A stretch of DNA of 64,000 bases from Streptomyces sp. 2131.1 (GTDB taxonomy: Bacteria; Actinomycetota; Actinomycetes; Streptomycetales; Streptomycetaceae), in contig NZ_FNSY01000001.1 of assembly GCF_900105515.1 (NCBI RefSeq), positions 6,436,001 to 6,500,000 of the forward strand, in the 5' to 3' direction. The translations under genes and the position numbers were made by a program. Shown here one piece after another: positions 41,935-49,612 of the stretch. Every line of letters starts with the position of its first letter. Within the stretch, counting starts at the first letter, position 1. The notes below the pieces were generated by a model. That model searched no databases. It was not told the origin of the DNA and worked only from the letters and a program-made list of their open reading frames with translations.

Positions 41935-42690
41935 TCACGACCAGGTGATCGACGAGTTGTCGCGCCACAGCCGGGCCAGATCCTCGTCGCCCGCCACCGT
42001 CAGGGCCGTGAGCGGCAGCCGGTTCCACAGGGTGAGGTAGAGGGTCTCGGCCGGAGCTCTCAGCTCGCAGTCCACGGCGGCCTCTGCGACCGGCCCCTCC
42101 TCCCGCACCGCCGACGGCGGCTCGGCCGACAGCCGTACGGTCCACACGGTGTCCGTGTCCGTCGCCCGGACCCGCAGCATGCGCGGGGTCCCGGTGCGCA
42201 CCCGGCTCTTGGGGCGGGCGTGCATCCCCCGCAGCAGTTCGTCGATGCCGTCCAGCGCGTGGTCGGGTGCGACGGGGGAGAGAGCGCCGCCGCGCGCGGA
42301 CTCGGCGTCCACCCGGTGGATCGTCGTCTCGTGCGCCTGGCGGCGCGCCCAGAAGGCGAGCGGCGACGAGGCGGGGAGGAACGACCAGCACTCCACGTCG
42401 AGCGGCGCGTTCGCCAGTACTTCCACCAGGTGCCGGTGTCCCTCGCGGAAGTGGGCGACCAGCTCCGGGCCGTCCAGCTCCGACTCCCCGGCGTCTGGGA
42501 CGTACGAGGTGTGACCCTCGCGTACGAGGGCGGCGGCCCAGGCGTGCACCATCGCGGTGTGCCTGAGCAGATCGCGCACCCGCCAGTCCGGACAGGTGGG
42601 CACCGGCGCCCCGGCCCCGGCCGCGTCGGCCGCGTCCGCGAGGAGGCGGCCCTCGGCGGCCAGGGTCTCTATGTGTTCCGTGATCTTCAT
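41935..42690 (-). CDS. Maleylpyruvate isomerase family mycothiol-dependent enzyme
   Basis: A 251-residue protein with an N-terminal DinB-like four-helix domain and a C-terminal MDMPI domain. VPTCPDWRVRDLLRHTAMVHAWA holds the first His of the metal triad; HLVEVLANAP and WARRQAHETTIHRVDAE supply the others. In actinobacteria this family uses mycothiol as cofactor. The reaction of this member is unknown; most close relatives are uncharacterised. Confidence 0.9.
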   Translation of the reverse strand: MKITEHIETLAAEGRLLADAADAAGAGAPVPTCPDWRVRDLLRHTAMVHAWAAALVREGHTSYVPDAGESELDGPELVAHFREGHRHLVEVLANAPLDVECWSFLPASSPLAFWARRQAHETTIHRVDAESARGGALSPVAPDHALDGIDELLRGMHARPKSRVRTGTPRMLRVRATDTDTVWTVRLSAEPPSAVREEGPVAEAAVDCELRAPAETLYLTLWNRLPLTALTVAGDEDLARLWRDNSSITWS

Positions 42691-42710
42691 GCCCGGATTG
42701 TGCCAGCCGG

Positions 42711-43082
42711 TCAGGCGCCCTGGGGGTGGGCCGCACGGGTCCGGCGGGCACCGCCGAGTACGAACCGTACGAACCAGCCCAGCGCCAGCGACTGCACCAG
42801 CACGGACACCGTCAGCGCCAGGTACATGAACCAGGCCGGACCGAAGGACTCGGCCCCCGCCATCGAGCCGCCGAGCAGGAACAGGAAGACGGTCGGCGCC
42901 GCCAGCAGGAACAGCCAGACCCCGGCGAGCGAGGCGTCCTCGTGGGTGACCAGCAGGGTATCCACGGTGACGAACACGGCGGCCGCGACGACCGCGCCCA
43001 GGTAGATCAGCGACGCGGCGTTACCGAAGGTGAGCCGCGCGAGCGTGCGGATCGTCGGCTGGTTGATGACCGGCATGTTCAT
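42711..43082 (-). CDS. Small integral membrane protein (SCO4225-like)
   Basis: A 123-residue membrane protein with three helices (ASLIYLGAVVAAAVFVTVDTLL, GVWLFLLAAPTVFLFLLGG, and WFMYLALTVSVLVQSLALGWFV) and a basic tail. ATG 43082 has GGGGAG six bases upstream. I recognise the SCO4225 membrane family; function unknown. It lies between the isomerase-family gene and an MFS gene, all on the minus strand. Confidence 0.8.
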   Translation of the reverse strand: MNMPVINQPTIRTLARLTFGNAASLIYLGAVVAAAVFVTVDTLLVTHEDASLAGVWLFLLAAPTVFLFLLGGSMAGAESFGPAWFMYLALTVSVLVQSLALGWFVRFVLGGARRTRAAHPQGA

Positions 43083-43161
43083 GGTGTGCTCCCCGTCGAT
43101 GGCTGTGTCTCCATCGTGCGCGCGGGGAATCGTTCCTGCCTGAGTACCGCTACTCATTCGC

Positions 43162-44385
43162 TCAGTTGTGCGCTGCCTTGCGGGCGCCGTACCCCAGCGC
43201 CGCCGCCGCGCCGGCCAGCACCGCCACGGTGGTCAGGGCCACCGGCAGCGAGAACCAGTCGGCCAGGAAGCCGATCGCGGGCGGCCCGAGCAGCATGCCC
43301 CCGTACCCGAGCGTCGAGGCCGCGGCGACTCCGCCGGGGCCGGCCAGCTCGCCCGCCCGGCCGACCGCCACCGGGAAGATGTTGGCGAGCCCGAGCCCGG
43401 TCACCGCGAAGCCGAGCAGCGCCAGCCAGGCCGTCGGTGCCAGCGAGCCCAGGATCATTCCGGCGGCGGCCGTGGCGCCGCCCGCCACCAGGGTGCGGGT
43501 CTGGCCGAGCCGTTCGAGGAGAAGGGTGCCGCTGAGCCGGCCGGCCGTCATCGCCAGCGCGAACAGCGAGTATCCGGCTGCTGCGATCCCGGGCCGTGCG
43601 TGCAGGTCCTGCTCCAGGTGCAGGGCGCCCCAGTCCGCCAGTGCGCCTTCGCCGTACGCGGTGCAGAGCGCGATCACGCCGAACAGCAGCACCACCTTGC
43701 GCGCCCGCCCGTCGAGCGGCCGGGCGGGCTTGCCGGCGGACGGGGCGTCCGCCTGCTCCGGCGCCCTGGGCGCGGGGTGCCGCAGAAGTTCCGGGCCCGC
43801 GAGGGCGGTGACGACCAGTCCGATTCCGGTCAGGAAGAAGAGGTGCAGAGCGGGTGACAGGCCGCCCGCGACGAGCCCGCCGAGGCCCGCGCCGATCATC
43901 CCGCCGAGGCTGAACGCGGCGTGGAAGCCGGGCATCACGGGGCGGCGCAGCGCGGCGACCAGGTCCACCGCCGCGCTGTTCATCGCCACGTTCATCCCGC
44001 CGTACGCGGCACCGAAGACCAGGAGCACGAGCCCCAGTGACAGCGCCGAGTGCGTCTGGGCGGGCAGCGCGATGCTGAGGGAGAGGAGGACACCGCAGAC
44101 CACGGTCACCGCGTGGCTGCCGAACCGGTGGCAGAGCCGGCCGGTGAGCATCATGGTGATCACGGCACCGGCGGAGACGCCGAGGAGTGCGAGGCCGAGG
44201 GTGGAGGCCGAGGCGCCGGTCTGGTGCTTGATGGCCGGGATGCGGACCACCCAGCCGGCGAAGAGGAAACCGTCGAGGGCGAAGAACACGGTCAGCGCGG
44301 TACGGAGACGGGCCGGCGGGAGCGCGGCGGTGTTGCCGCCAGGTCCCCCGGGGAGTGCCGTCCGCAGTTTGTTTAGTTGCGGCAC
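43162..44385 (-). CDS. MFS transporter, probably translated from a leaderless mRNA
   Basis: A 407-residue major facilitator with about twelve hydrophobic helices; GRLCHRFG resembles the A-motif loop. A Lys/Arg-rich loop (APEQADAPSAGKPARPLDGRARK) splits the two halves. GTG 44385 lies exactly six bases after a TATGCT -10 box, so the transcript likely starts at the G of the GTG. It is divergent from a ROK repressor and its start region overlaps an inverted repeat. Fucose/sugar-type MFS proteins have this look; the substrate is unproven. Confidence 0.88.
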   Translation of the reverse strand: MPQLNKLRTALPGGPGGNTAALPPARLRTALTVFFALDGFLFAGWVVRIPAIKHQTGASASTLGLALLGVSAGAVITMMLTGRLCHRFGSHAVTVVCGVLLSLSIALPAQTHSALSLGLVLLVFGAAYGGMNVAMNSAAVDLVAALRRPVMPGFHAAFSLGGMIGAGLGGLVAGGLSPALHLFFLTGIGLVVTALAGPELLRHPAPRAPEQADAPSAGKPARPLDGRARKVVLLFGVIALCTAYGEGALADWGALHLEQDLHARPGIAAAGYSLFALAMTAGRLSGTLLLERLGQTRTLVAGGATAAAGMILGSLAPTAWLALLGFAVTGLGLANIFPVAVGRAGELAGPGGVAAASTLGYGGMLLGPPAIGFLADWFSLPVALTTVAVLAGAAAALGYGARKAAHN

Positions 44386-44397
44386 AAACTCAGCATA
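44366..44397 (-). promoter_or_regulatory. Leaderless MFS promoter with overlapping ROK-type operator
   Basis: On the minus strand TATGCT (44392-44397) is a -10 box placing the start of transcription at 44385, the first base of the GTG codon. AGTTTGT (44366-44372) and ACAAACT (44384-44390) form a perfect 7-bp inverted repeat with an 11-bp spacer across this start. The A/T-rich arms resemble operators of NagC/XylR-type ROK repressors. Confidence 0.6.
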
Positions 44398-44529
44398 GGG
44401 GCGGCCGGACGGCCGACGCAAGACGGATGCCCCGCCCGGCCCGGAGCGCGAGGCCCGCAGGCGCACACCCGGGGCAAGTCGGCCACCACGGCGTCAAACG
44501 CACCTCCGGATCATGGGAGACTCGCCCCC

Positions 44530-45744
44530 ATGAACGGCAAGGTGACCACCACCCGGACGAAGTTGGAGAGGGGCCGCAGCGCGCTCGGACCCGCCCTGGA
44601 ACTGGTCCACACCGGACGCGCGCCCACGCGTGCCGTCCTCACCTCCGAGCTGGGGGTCACCCGGGCGACGGCAGGCGCGGTCGCAGCCGAGCTGGAGGCA
44701 CTCGGCCTCATCCGGGTCGACTCCAGCCCCGGTTCGGCCGCGGGTTCGCAGGGGCGGCCCTCGCACCGGCTGGCCGTACGGGAGTCCGGCCCCGTGGCCG
44801 TCGCCGCCCAGGTGCACGCGGACGGCTTCCGCGCCGCGCTCGTCGGCCTCGGCGGCCGGCTCGTCGCGACCGCGCCCGGCTGTACCACCATCACCGCCGA
44901 CCCCGCCCAGGTCATCGGCGAGGTCGTCGACGACTGCGCGCGGCTGCTGCGGGACAGTGGACTGCGGTGCGTCGGGGCCGGCCTGGCGGTGCCGTCGGCG
45001 GTCGCCGAGCCCGAGGGCACCGCCCTCAACCCGCTGCACATCGCCTGGCCCGCCGGTGCCCAGGTCCGCGAGATCTTCGCCACCTGCGTACGCGAAGCGG
45101 GCATCGAGGGACCGGCGTTCACCGGGAACGACGTCAACCTGGCCGCGCTCGCCGAACACCGGCACGGCGCCGGGCGCGAGGCGCAGCACCTGCTGTGCGT
45201 CGCCACCGGACACCGCGGCGTCGGCGGCGCGCTCGTCCTCGACGGCCGCCTGCACACCGGGAGTTCGGGCCTCGCCCTGGAGGTCGGCCACCTCACCGTC
45301 AACCCGGAGGGCCGCCCCTGCCACTGCGGGGGCCGCGGCTGCCTGGACGTCGAGACCGACCCGCTGGCCTTCCTCACCGCCGCCGGACGCACCCCGGGCC
45401 CCGAGGAGTCCCTGCTCAAGCAGTCCGGTGACCTGCTGCGCAACGAGTACGAGGACCCGGCGGTGCGCACCGCGGCCGAGGAGCTGATCGACCGTCTGGG
45501 CCTCGGGCTCGCCGGACTCGTCAACATCCTCAACCCGGACCGGATCATCCTCGGCGGGCTGCACCGCGCCCTGCTCGACGCCGACCCCGAACGGCTGCGG
45601 GCGGTGGTGGCCGACCGCAGCCTCTGGGGGCGCAGCGGGAGCGTGCCGATCCTGCCGTGCACCCTCGACCACAACAGCCTGGTCGGGGCGGCGGAACTGG
45701 CCTGGCAGCCGGTCCTGGACGACCCGCTGGGGGCGCTGGCCTGA
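44530..45744 (+). CDS. ROK-family transcriptional repressor
   Basis: A 404-residue protein with an N-terminal winged helix (PTRAVLTSELGVTRATAGAVAAELEALGLI) and a ROK sugar-sensing domain. The zinc motif CHCGGRGCLDVE and GNDVNLAALAEH are visible. ATG 44530 follows GGGAGA. It diverges from the MFS gene; the inverted repeat between them is the likely operator. A sugar that is also exported or imported by the MFS protein is the probable inducer. Confidence 0.92.
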   Translation: MNGKVTTTRTKLERGRSALGPALELVHTGRAPTRAVLTSELGVTRATAGAVAAELEALGLIRVDSSPGSAAGSQGRPSHRLAVRESGPVAVAAQVHADGFRAALVGLGGRLVATAPGCTTITADPAQVIGEVVDDCARLLRDSGLRCVGAGLAVPSAVAEPEGTALNPLHIAWPAGAQVREIFATCVREAGIEGPAFTGNDVNLAALAEHRHGAGREAQHLLCVATGHRGVGGALVLDGRLHTGSSGLALEVGHLTVNPEGRPCHCGGRGCLDVETDPLAFLTAAGRTPGPEESLLKQSGDLLRNEYEDPAVRTAAEELIDRLGLGLAGLVNILNPDRIILGGLHRALLDADPERLRAVVADRSLWGRSGSVPILPCTLDHNSLVGAAELAWQPVLDDPLGALA

Positions 45745-45750
45745 GCGGGC

Positions 45751-46650
45751 TCAGACCCCCGGCGCCTCGAAGGCGAACGCCCGGGCCGCGTTGGCTACCA
45801 GCATCGCTTCCACGGCCTCGGCGCCCAGTACCTCCTCCAGCCGGGGACGCAGCCGGCGCAGCAGGTACGGCATGCCGGGGGTCTCCGGCACCGTCGTGTC
45901 ACCGCCCAGCAGCAACTGCCCGGCGAGCCCGGCCCCGGCCAGCTCCGCCAGCTCGTCCGGCAGCCGCCAGTCCGTCGCGTGGTTGGCCCGCGAGGGCCCG
46001 TCGAACGCCAGGAAGGCCCCCGCCCGAGCCGCCTCCCGCTGCACCGCCCCGTCCGGGGAGCGGCCGAGATGGCCCAGGATCACCCGGTGCGGCGGGACGC
46101 CCGACTCCCCGCACAGCAGCTCCAGGACGTCGAGCGCGGCCGTGCCCAGCTCCAGGTGGACGGCGATCGGCGCACCGGTGCGGTGATGGGCCTCGGCCGC
46201 CGCGGTCATGGTGAGCCGGGCGTGGGCGTCGAGCGTGTGGAAGGCGCCGGCCACCTTGATCAGCCCGGCCCGTACCCCCGTTGTGCCGATGCCCTCGGTC
46301 AGCTCCGCGACGAACAGCGCGGCGAGGTCGTCCCTGATCCGGTTGAGCAGTTCCGGCGGGTAGTGCACCGCCTGGTGCAGCCCGGTCGCGGCCACCACAT
46401 GCGTGCCCGTGCTGCGGGACAGCTCCGCCAGCGCGCCGGCCCCGCGGCCCATGCCGTGCGGCGTCCACTGCACCACCGCCCGGCCGCCCAGCGCGTGGAA
46501 GGCGCGCAGCCGCTCGGCCGTCGAACCGGCGTCGTCCAGCTCCTGGCCCGGCAGTACGGGGCTGCGGAGGAAGAGGTGGTCGTGCGCGTCGCAGACTCCC
46601 AGCTCAGCGGGCGGGATGTCTCCGAGGACGGTGCGGACCAGCGCTACCAC
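45751..46650 (-). CDS. Phosphotriesterase-like metal-dependent amidohydrolase
   Basis: A 299-residue TIM-barrel hydrolase. GTG 46650 has GGAGG seven bases upstream and overlaps the previous stop by 7 bases. All family ligands are visible: H23 and H25 in DAHDH, carboxylated K132 in LIKVAG, H165 in AVHLELG, H194 in LGHLGRS, and D251 in GGDTT. Members hydrolyse lactones or phosphotriesters; no substrate is implied by sequence. It is the last gene of the TetR-cupin-DUF4865 operon. Confidence 0.88.
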   Translation of the reverse strand: MVALVRTVLGDIPPAELGVCDAHDHLFLRSPVLPGQELDDAGSTAERLRAFHALGGRAVVQWTPHGMGRGAGALAELSRSTGTHVVAATGLHQAVHYPPELLNRIRDDLAALFVAELTEGIGTTGVRAGLIKVAGAFHTLDAHARLTMTAAAEAHHRTGAPIAVHLELGTAALDVLELLCGESGVPPHRVILGHLGRSPDGAVQREAARAGAFLAFDGPSRANHATDWRLPDELAELAGAGLAGQLLLGGDTTVPETPGMPYLLRRLRPRLEEVLGAEAVEAMLVANAARAFAFEAPGV

Positions 46651-47225
46651 TGCTGTCCCTCCCCGAGCTGGTCCTGCTCGGAGCTGCTGAGGTGCAGCAC
46701 CTGGTAGCGCTCGCCGGGCGCCTCCGGGGCGGGGCCGTCCCAGAGCGTGAAGTGGAGGAGTTCCCAGTGGCGGGGATCGGCGGCCAGGGCCGTGGCGACC
46801 GCGCCGGCGGTCTTCGCGAGCCGCCGGCTCTCCTCCACCGCGGCCTCCACCGCGTCCGCCGGGGCGACCGACTGCGGCACGGCCGAGCGGTGGCGGGTGG
46901 CCGTGCGGGGGAGCGCGCCCGACGCCGGGCCCCTCTGGTACGAGAGTCCGGTCCAGTGCTGGACCACGGGGCGGCCGAAGTCCTGGACCATGCCCTGGAA
47001 TCCGGCGCCCCAGAGGAAGGCGTTCATGCCTTCGGGCCGGGTCCACAGGTAGAACGGCGCGTACTGGTTGACCGGGGAGTCCTCGCCCCGCTCCCGCATC
47101 AGATACGCCTTGATCCCGAGCCCGGGGAAGTCGTCCAGGAGATGGCCCCTGGTCGCCACGCGGTGGCGGATGACGTCCATGTCGTAGTCGGCGGGCAGGG
47201 TGATCTCGTACTGCATGGCGTGCAT
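46644..47225 (-). CDS. DUF4865 family protein
   Basis: A 193-residue protein. ATG 47225 has GAGGAG six bases upstream. The N-terminal MQYEITLPADYDMDVIRHRVATRGH begins a ferredoxin-like fold typical of EthD/antibiotic-monooxygenase relatives, followed by NQYAPFYLWTRPEGM and WGAGFQGM. The family has no established activity. It overlaps the PTE-like gene by 7 bases and follows the cupin gene by 10, so the three are translated together. Confidence 0.87.
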   Translation of the reverse strand: MHAMQYEITLPADYDMDVIRHRVATRGHLLDDFPGLGIKAYLMRERGEDSPVNQYAPFYLWTRPEGMNAFLWGAGFQGMVQDFGRPVVQHWTGLSYQRGPASGALPRTATRHRSAVPQSVAPADAVEAAVEESRRLAKTAGAVATALAADPRHWELLHFTLWDGPAPEAPGERYQVLHLSSSEQDQLGEGQQW

Positions 47226-47235
47226 CGAAGGCTCC

Positions 47236-47634
47236 TCAGGATGCCGGATAGTCGGCGACGCGGGCGTCGGTGTGCCAGCGGATGGTGCTGCCGTCCTCGG
47301 CGGCCTCGACGACCGCGAGATGGGTCATGAACGTGCGCGGCGATGCCCCGTGCCAGTGCCACTCGTCCGGCTCGATCCACACGGTGTCGCCCGCCCGGAT
47401 CGTCTCGACCGGGCCGCCCCTGCGCTGCACCAGGCCGTCGCCCTCGGTGACGTGCAGGACCTGGCCGTGCGGATGGGTGTGCCACGATGTGTGGCCCCCG
47501 GGCGCGAAGTGCACGCTGAACATCCGCAGCCGGGAGGGCGGTTCGGGGGCGGCGATCTCGTCGAGCCAGACGGCGCCGTTGAAGTGCGCGGACGGGCCCT
47601 GCTGGGTGTCGGGGCGGTTCCTGGTGATGTGCAT
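47236..47634 (-). CDS. Cupin-domain protein
   Basis: A 132-residue single-domain cupin. The metal motif is HTSWHTHPHGQVLHVTEGDG and the second cupin motif is WIEPDEWHWHG, giving the usual His/Glu metal site. No signal peptide. It sits between the TetR gene (29 bases) and the DUF4865 gene (10 bases) in one transcript. Cupins of this size are often dioxygenases or isomerases; activity unknown. Confidence 0.88.
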   Translation of the reverse strand: MHITRNRPDTQQGPSAHFNGAVWLDEIAAPEPPSRLRMFSVHFAPGGHTSWHTHPHGQVLHVTEGDGLVQRRGGPVETIRAGDTVWIEPDEWHWHGASPRTFMTHLAVVEAAEDGSTIRWHTDARVADYPAS

Positions 47635-47663
47635 CTGCGGCTGCTCCTGGAGGGGCGGGCGGG

Positions 47664-48224
47664 TCAGGCGTTCGGGGTGAGCAGGGCGAGCAGGCCGCGG
47701 ACGCCCGCGTCGAAGGCGTCGGCCGATCCTGCGGCGCGAGCCAGTACATAGCCGCCCTGTACCGTCGCGACGATCGACGCCGCGACGTCCTCGGGCACCA
47801 GGCCGGGAGGGAACTCGCCCGCGTCGACGCCCTCCCGGACGATCGCGGCGAGCCGGCCGCGCAGCCAGGTGATGGTCTCGTCCACCGGCTCCCGCAGCTC
47901 GTCGTTCGCGATGATCTCCGGGTCCATGGTCAGCCGCCCCACGGGGCAGCCGCGCAGGACGTCGCGCTCGCGCAGGAGGTAGGCGGAGATCCGCTCGTAC
48001 GCCGACCCGGGCGCGTCGAGCACCCGGCCCGCGGCCTCCCGCATCTCGTCGGCGGTGCGGCGGATGGCGGTAAGCGCCAGGTCCGGCTTGCCGGTGAAGT
48101 GGTGGTACATGCTGCCCTGGCCCACCTCGGCGTGCTGCTGGATGGCCTTGGGGCTCGTGCCCACGTAACCGCGCTCCCAGAGGAGCTCCCTGGTGGCCTC
48201 GATCAGACGGTCCTGAGTGCTCAT
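47664..48224 (-). CDS. TetR/AcrR-family regulator of the cupin-DUF4865-PTE operon
   Basis: A 186-residue regulator. The helix-turn-helix (RGYVGTSPKAIQQHAEVGQGSMYHHF) is at residues 20-45; the C-terminal domain (CPVGRLTMDPEII) matches the TetR_C_11-like group, some of which sense electrophiles through a conserved Cys (here RGCPVGR). ATG 48224 is the start. A 20-bp palindrome begins 9 bases upstream, indicating autorepression of the whole operon. Confidence 0.92.
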   Translation of the reverse strand: MSTQDRLIEATRELLWERGYVGTSPKAIQQHAEVGQGSMYHHFTGKPDLALTAIRRTADEMREAAGRVLDAPGSAYERISAYLLRERDVLRGCPVGRLTMDPEIIANDELREPVDETITWLRGRLAAIVREGVDAGEFPPGLVPEDVAASIVATVQGGYVLARAAGSADAFDAGVRGLLALLTPNA

Positions 48225-48232
48225 GCAGAGAG

Positions 48233-48252
48233 TGTACATACTAGTAGGTACA
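48233..48252. promoter_or_regulatory. 20-bp TetR operator
   Basis: TGTACATACTAGTAGGTACA is palindromic except for one mismatched pair (18 of 20 bases agree with the reverse complement). It lies immediately upstream of the TetR ATG. The CTAG centre with GTA/TAC arms matches common TetR/AcrR operators. Confidence 0.75.
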
Positions 48253-48299
48253 GAATGGGGGTGGTTTTCGCGGAGAGGTCGACCGCAGTGCGACACGGA

Positions 48300-48329
48300 A
48301 GCGGGGCATCCCCCGTGGGATGCCCCGCT
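48300..48329 (-). terminator. Terminator of the HATPase regulator gene
   Basis: A 13-bp stem (48300-48312 with 48317-48329) and loop of CCGT, just downstream of the minus-strand stop at 48339. Confidence 0.8.
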
Positions 48330-48338
48330 CCTGTGCTC

Positions 48339-48857
48339 TCAGCCCACGGCGGCCGACCGTGCCGTCGACGGCGGTGAACCCTCCAGGTGCTTCAGGCCGC
48401 TCAGGTCGAACGGCCCGTCGGTCGTCGCCCCGTACACGAGGGTCGACGGCCGGACGGTCCGGTCGGGTGCGGGGAGCGTGAACCACACGACCTTCCCGGA
48501 GTCGCCGCGGGGGCGGACGCCCCAGCTCTCGCTGACCGCGGCGATCAGTGCGAGCCCGCGCCCCGAGGTGCTGGAGTCGTCGGCCTCGCGCACGGTCGGC
48601 AGCCGTGGGTCGTGGTCGTGGACGGACACCGTGAGCCGTTCGAGCAGCAGCTCGATCTCGACGGTGCATGACTTGTCCGGCTGTGCGTGCCGGTGCACGT
48701 TGGTGAGGAGCTCCGTGACGCCCAGCGCTGTCTGGTCGATCAGAGGATCGAGATGCCAGTAGCGCAGTTGCGCCGAGATGATTCTGCGGACCTGACCGAT
48801 CCGCGACGGCAGGGCCTGGAGCTCCACCGTGCAGTGCCTGCTTGGCTCGCTGATCAC
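48339..48857 (-). CDS. HATPase-domain ATP-binding protein (anti-sigma/RsbW-like)
   Basis: A 172-residue protein of the GHKL fold. GTG 48857 is chosen: GGGGAG lies eight bases upstream and the conserved body MISEPSRHCTVELQ begins there. The N box is ALGVTELLTNVHRHA and the G box is GRGLALIAAVSESWG. Short GHKL proteins of this kind in Streptomyces are anti-sigma or anti-anti-sigma partners. A Ser/Leu tail (LKHLEGSPPSTARSAAVG) follows. No cognate sigma factor is nearby. Confidence 0.87.
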   Translation of the reverse strand: MISEPSRHCTVELQALPSRIGQVRRIISAQLRYWHLDPLIDQTALGVTELLTNVHRHAQPDKSCTVEIELLLERLTVSVHDHDPRLPTVREADDSSTSGRGLALIAAVSESWGVRPRGDSGKVVWFTLPAPDRTVRPSTLVYGATTDGPFDLSGLKHLEGSPPSTARSAAVG

Positions 48858-49043
48858 GGCTGCGACTCCCCGAAATAGGTCCGGAAGAAGACGAAGGGAC
48901 GGATCCAGCACATGGCTCGCTGCTGAGTCCGGGCCGGCGGCCTGGATCACAGTGTCACCGCCGGTACACCATGAGTGACGCGACTCCAATGTCGCTCAGG
49001 GCATACGGCTCCGCAACTCGCGGTGCCGCCCGCCGCGCCGCTC

Positions 49044-49385
49044 TCAGGTCCGCCGCCCTCCCGCGTTGTACAACGCCTGCAGGAAGCTGTGCGAGGGCGC
49101 CGTGTCACCGGGTTTGCCGTCCGGCGGCCGCATCGTCAGCCGGTACCGCGTCCCGTTGACCCACGCCACCGTGGCGTCCGCCCCCGCGAACCAGGGTCTG
49201 CCCGCGCTCACCGTATCCACCGGCGCGCTGTCGATCTCCCGCCCGTAACTCGTCAGGAGGGCCACCCGGCCGTCCTTGACGGTCACCTGCCCCGCCCTGG
49301 TGACCGAGCGCGCCCACCGGTCGATGCGTACGCCCGTCGCGCTGAACTCCGTCACGCCCGCGGTGCTGAACTCCGTTTCGGACAT
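49044..49385 (-). CDS. Hypothetical protein (113 aa)
   Basis: A 113-residue basic-acidic protein from ATG 49385, with GAAGGGACC upstream. The conserved-looking core is RWARSVTRAGQVTVKDGRVALLTSYGREIDSAPVDTV then AWVNGTRYRLTM, a set of beta-strands that could form a PH-like fold. No membrane segment or signal. I do not recognise a named family. Confidence 0.6.
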   Translation of the reverse strand: MSETEFSTAGVTEFSATGVRIDRWARSVTRAGQVTVKDGRVALLTSYGREIDSAPVDTVSAGRPWFAGADATVAWVNGTRYRLTMRPPDGKPGDTAPSHSFLQALYNAGGRRT

Positions 49386-49612
49386 GGTCCCTTCGCCCCC
49401 TTCGTCCTGCCTCTGAGTCGAAGTGTGCCCATCCCCGGGCGTCCGCACCAGAGCGGGACGGTACGTAAACGGCGCATTCGGGCCGTGCGGGGGCACCGGG
49501 GTCCGGCCGCGACGCCAAGGCAGCCCTATGGACCATCAAAGTCAACGTTTGTGCAGGTGGGGGGCCTATCGTGGGCACCGACGAGGCCGGTCGTACGAGG
49601 GGAAGCGCGCAG

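Noticed and set aside
48858..48989. An N-terminal extension of the HATPase protein up to 48950 or 48989
   Set aside because: The strong ribosome site and the conserved start (ISEPSRHCTVEL) fit GTG 48857; the upstream residues are unlike the family.
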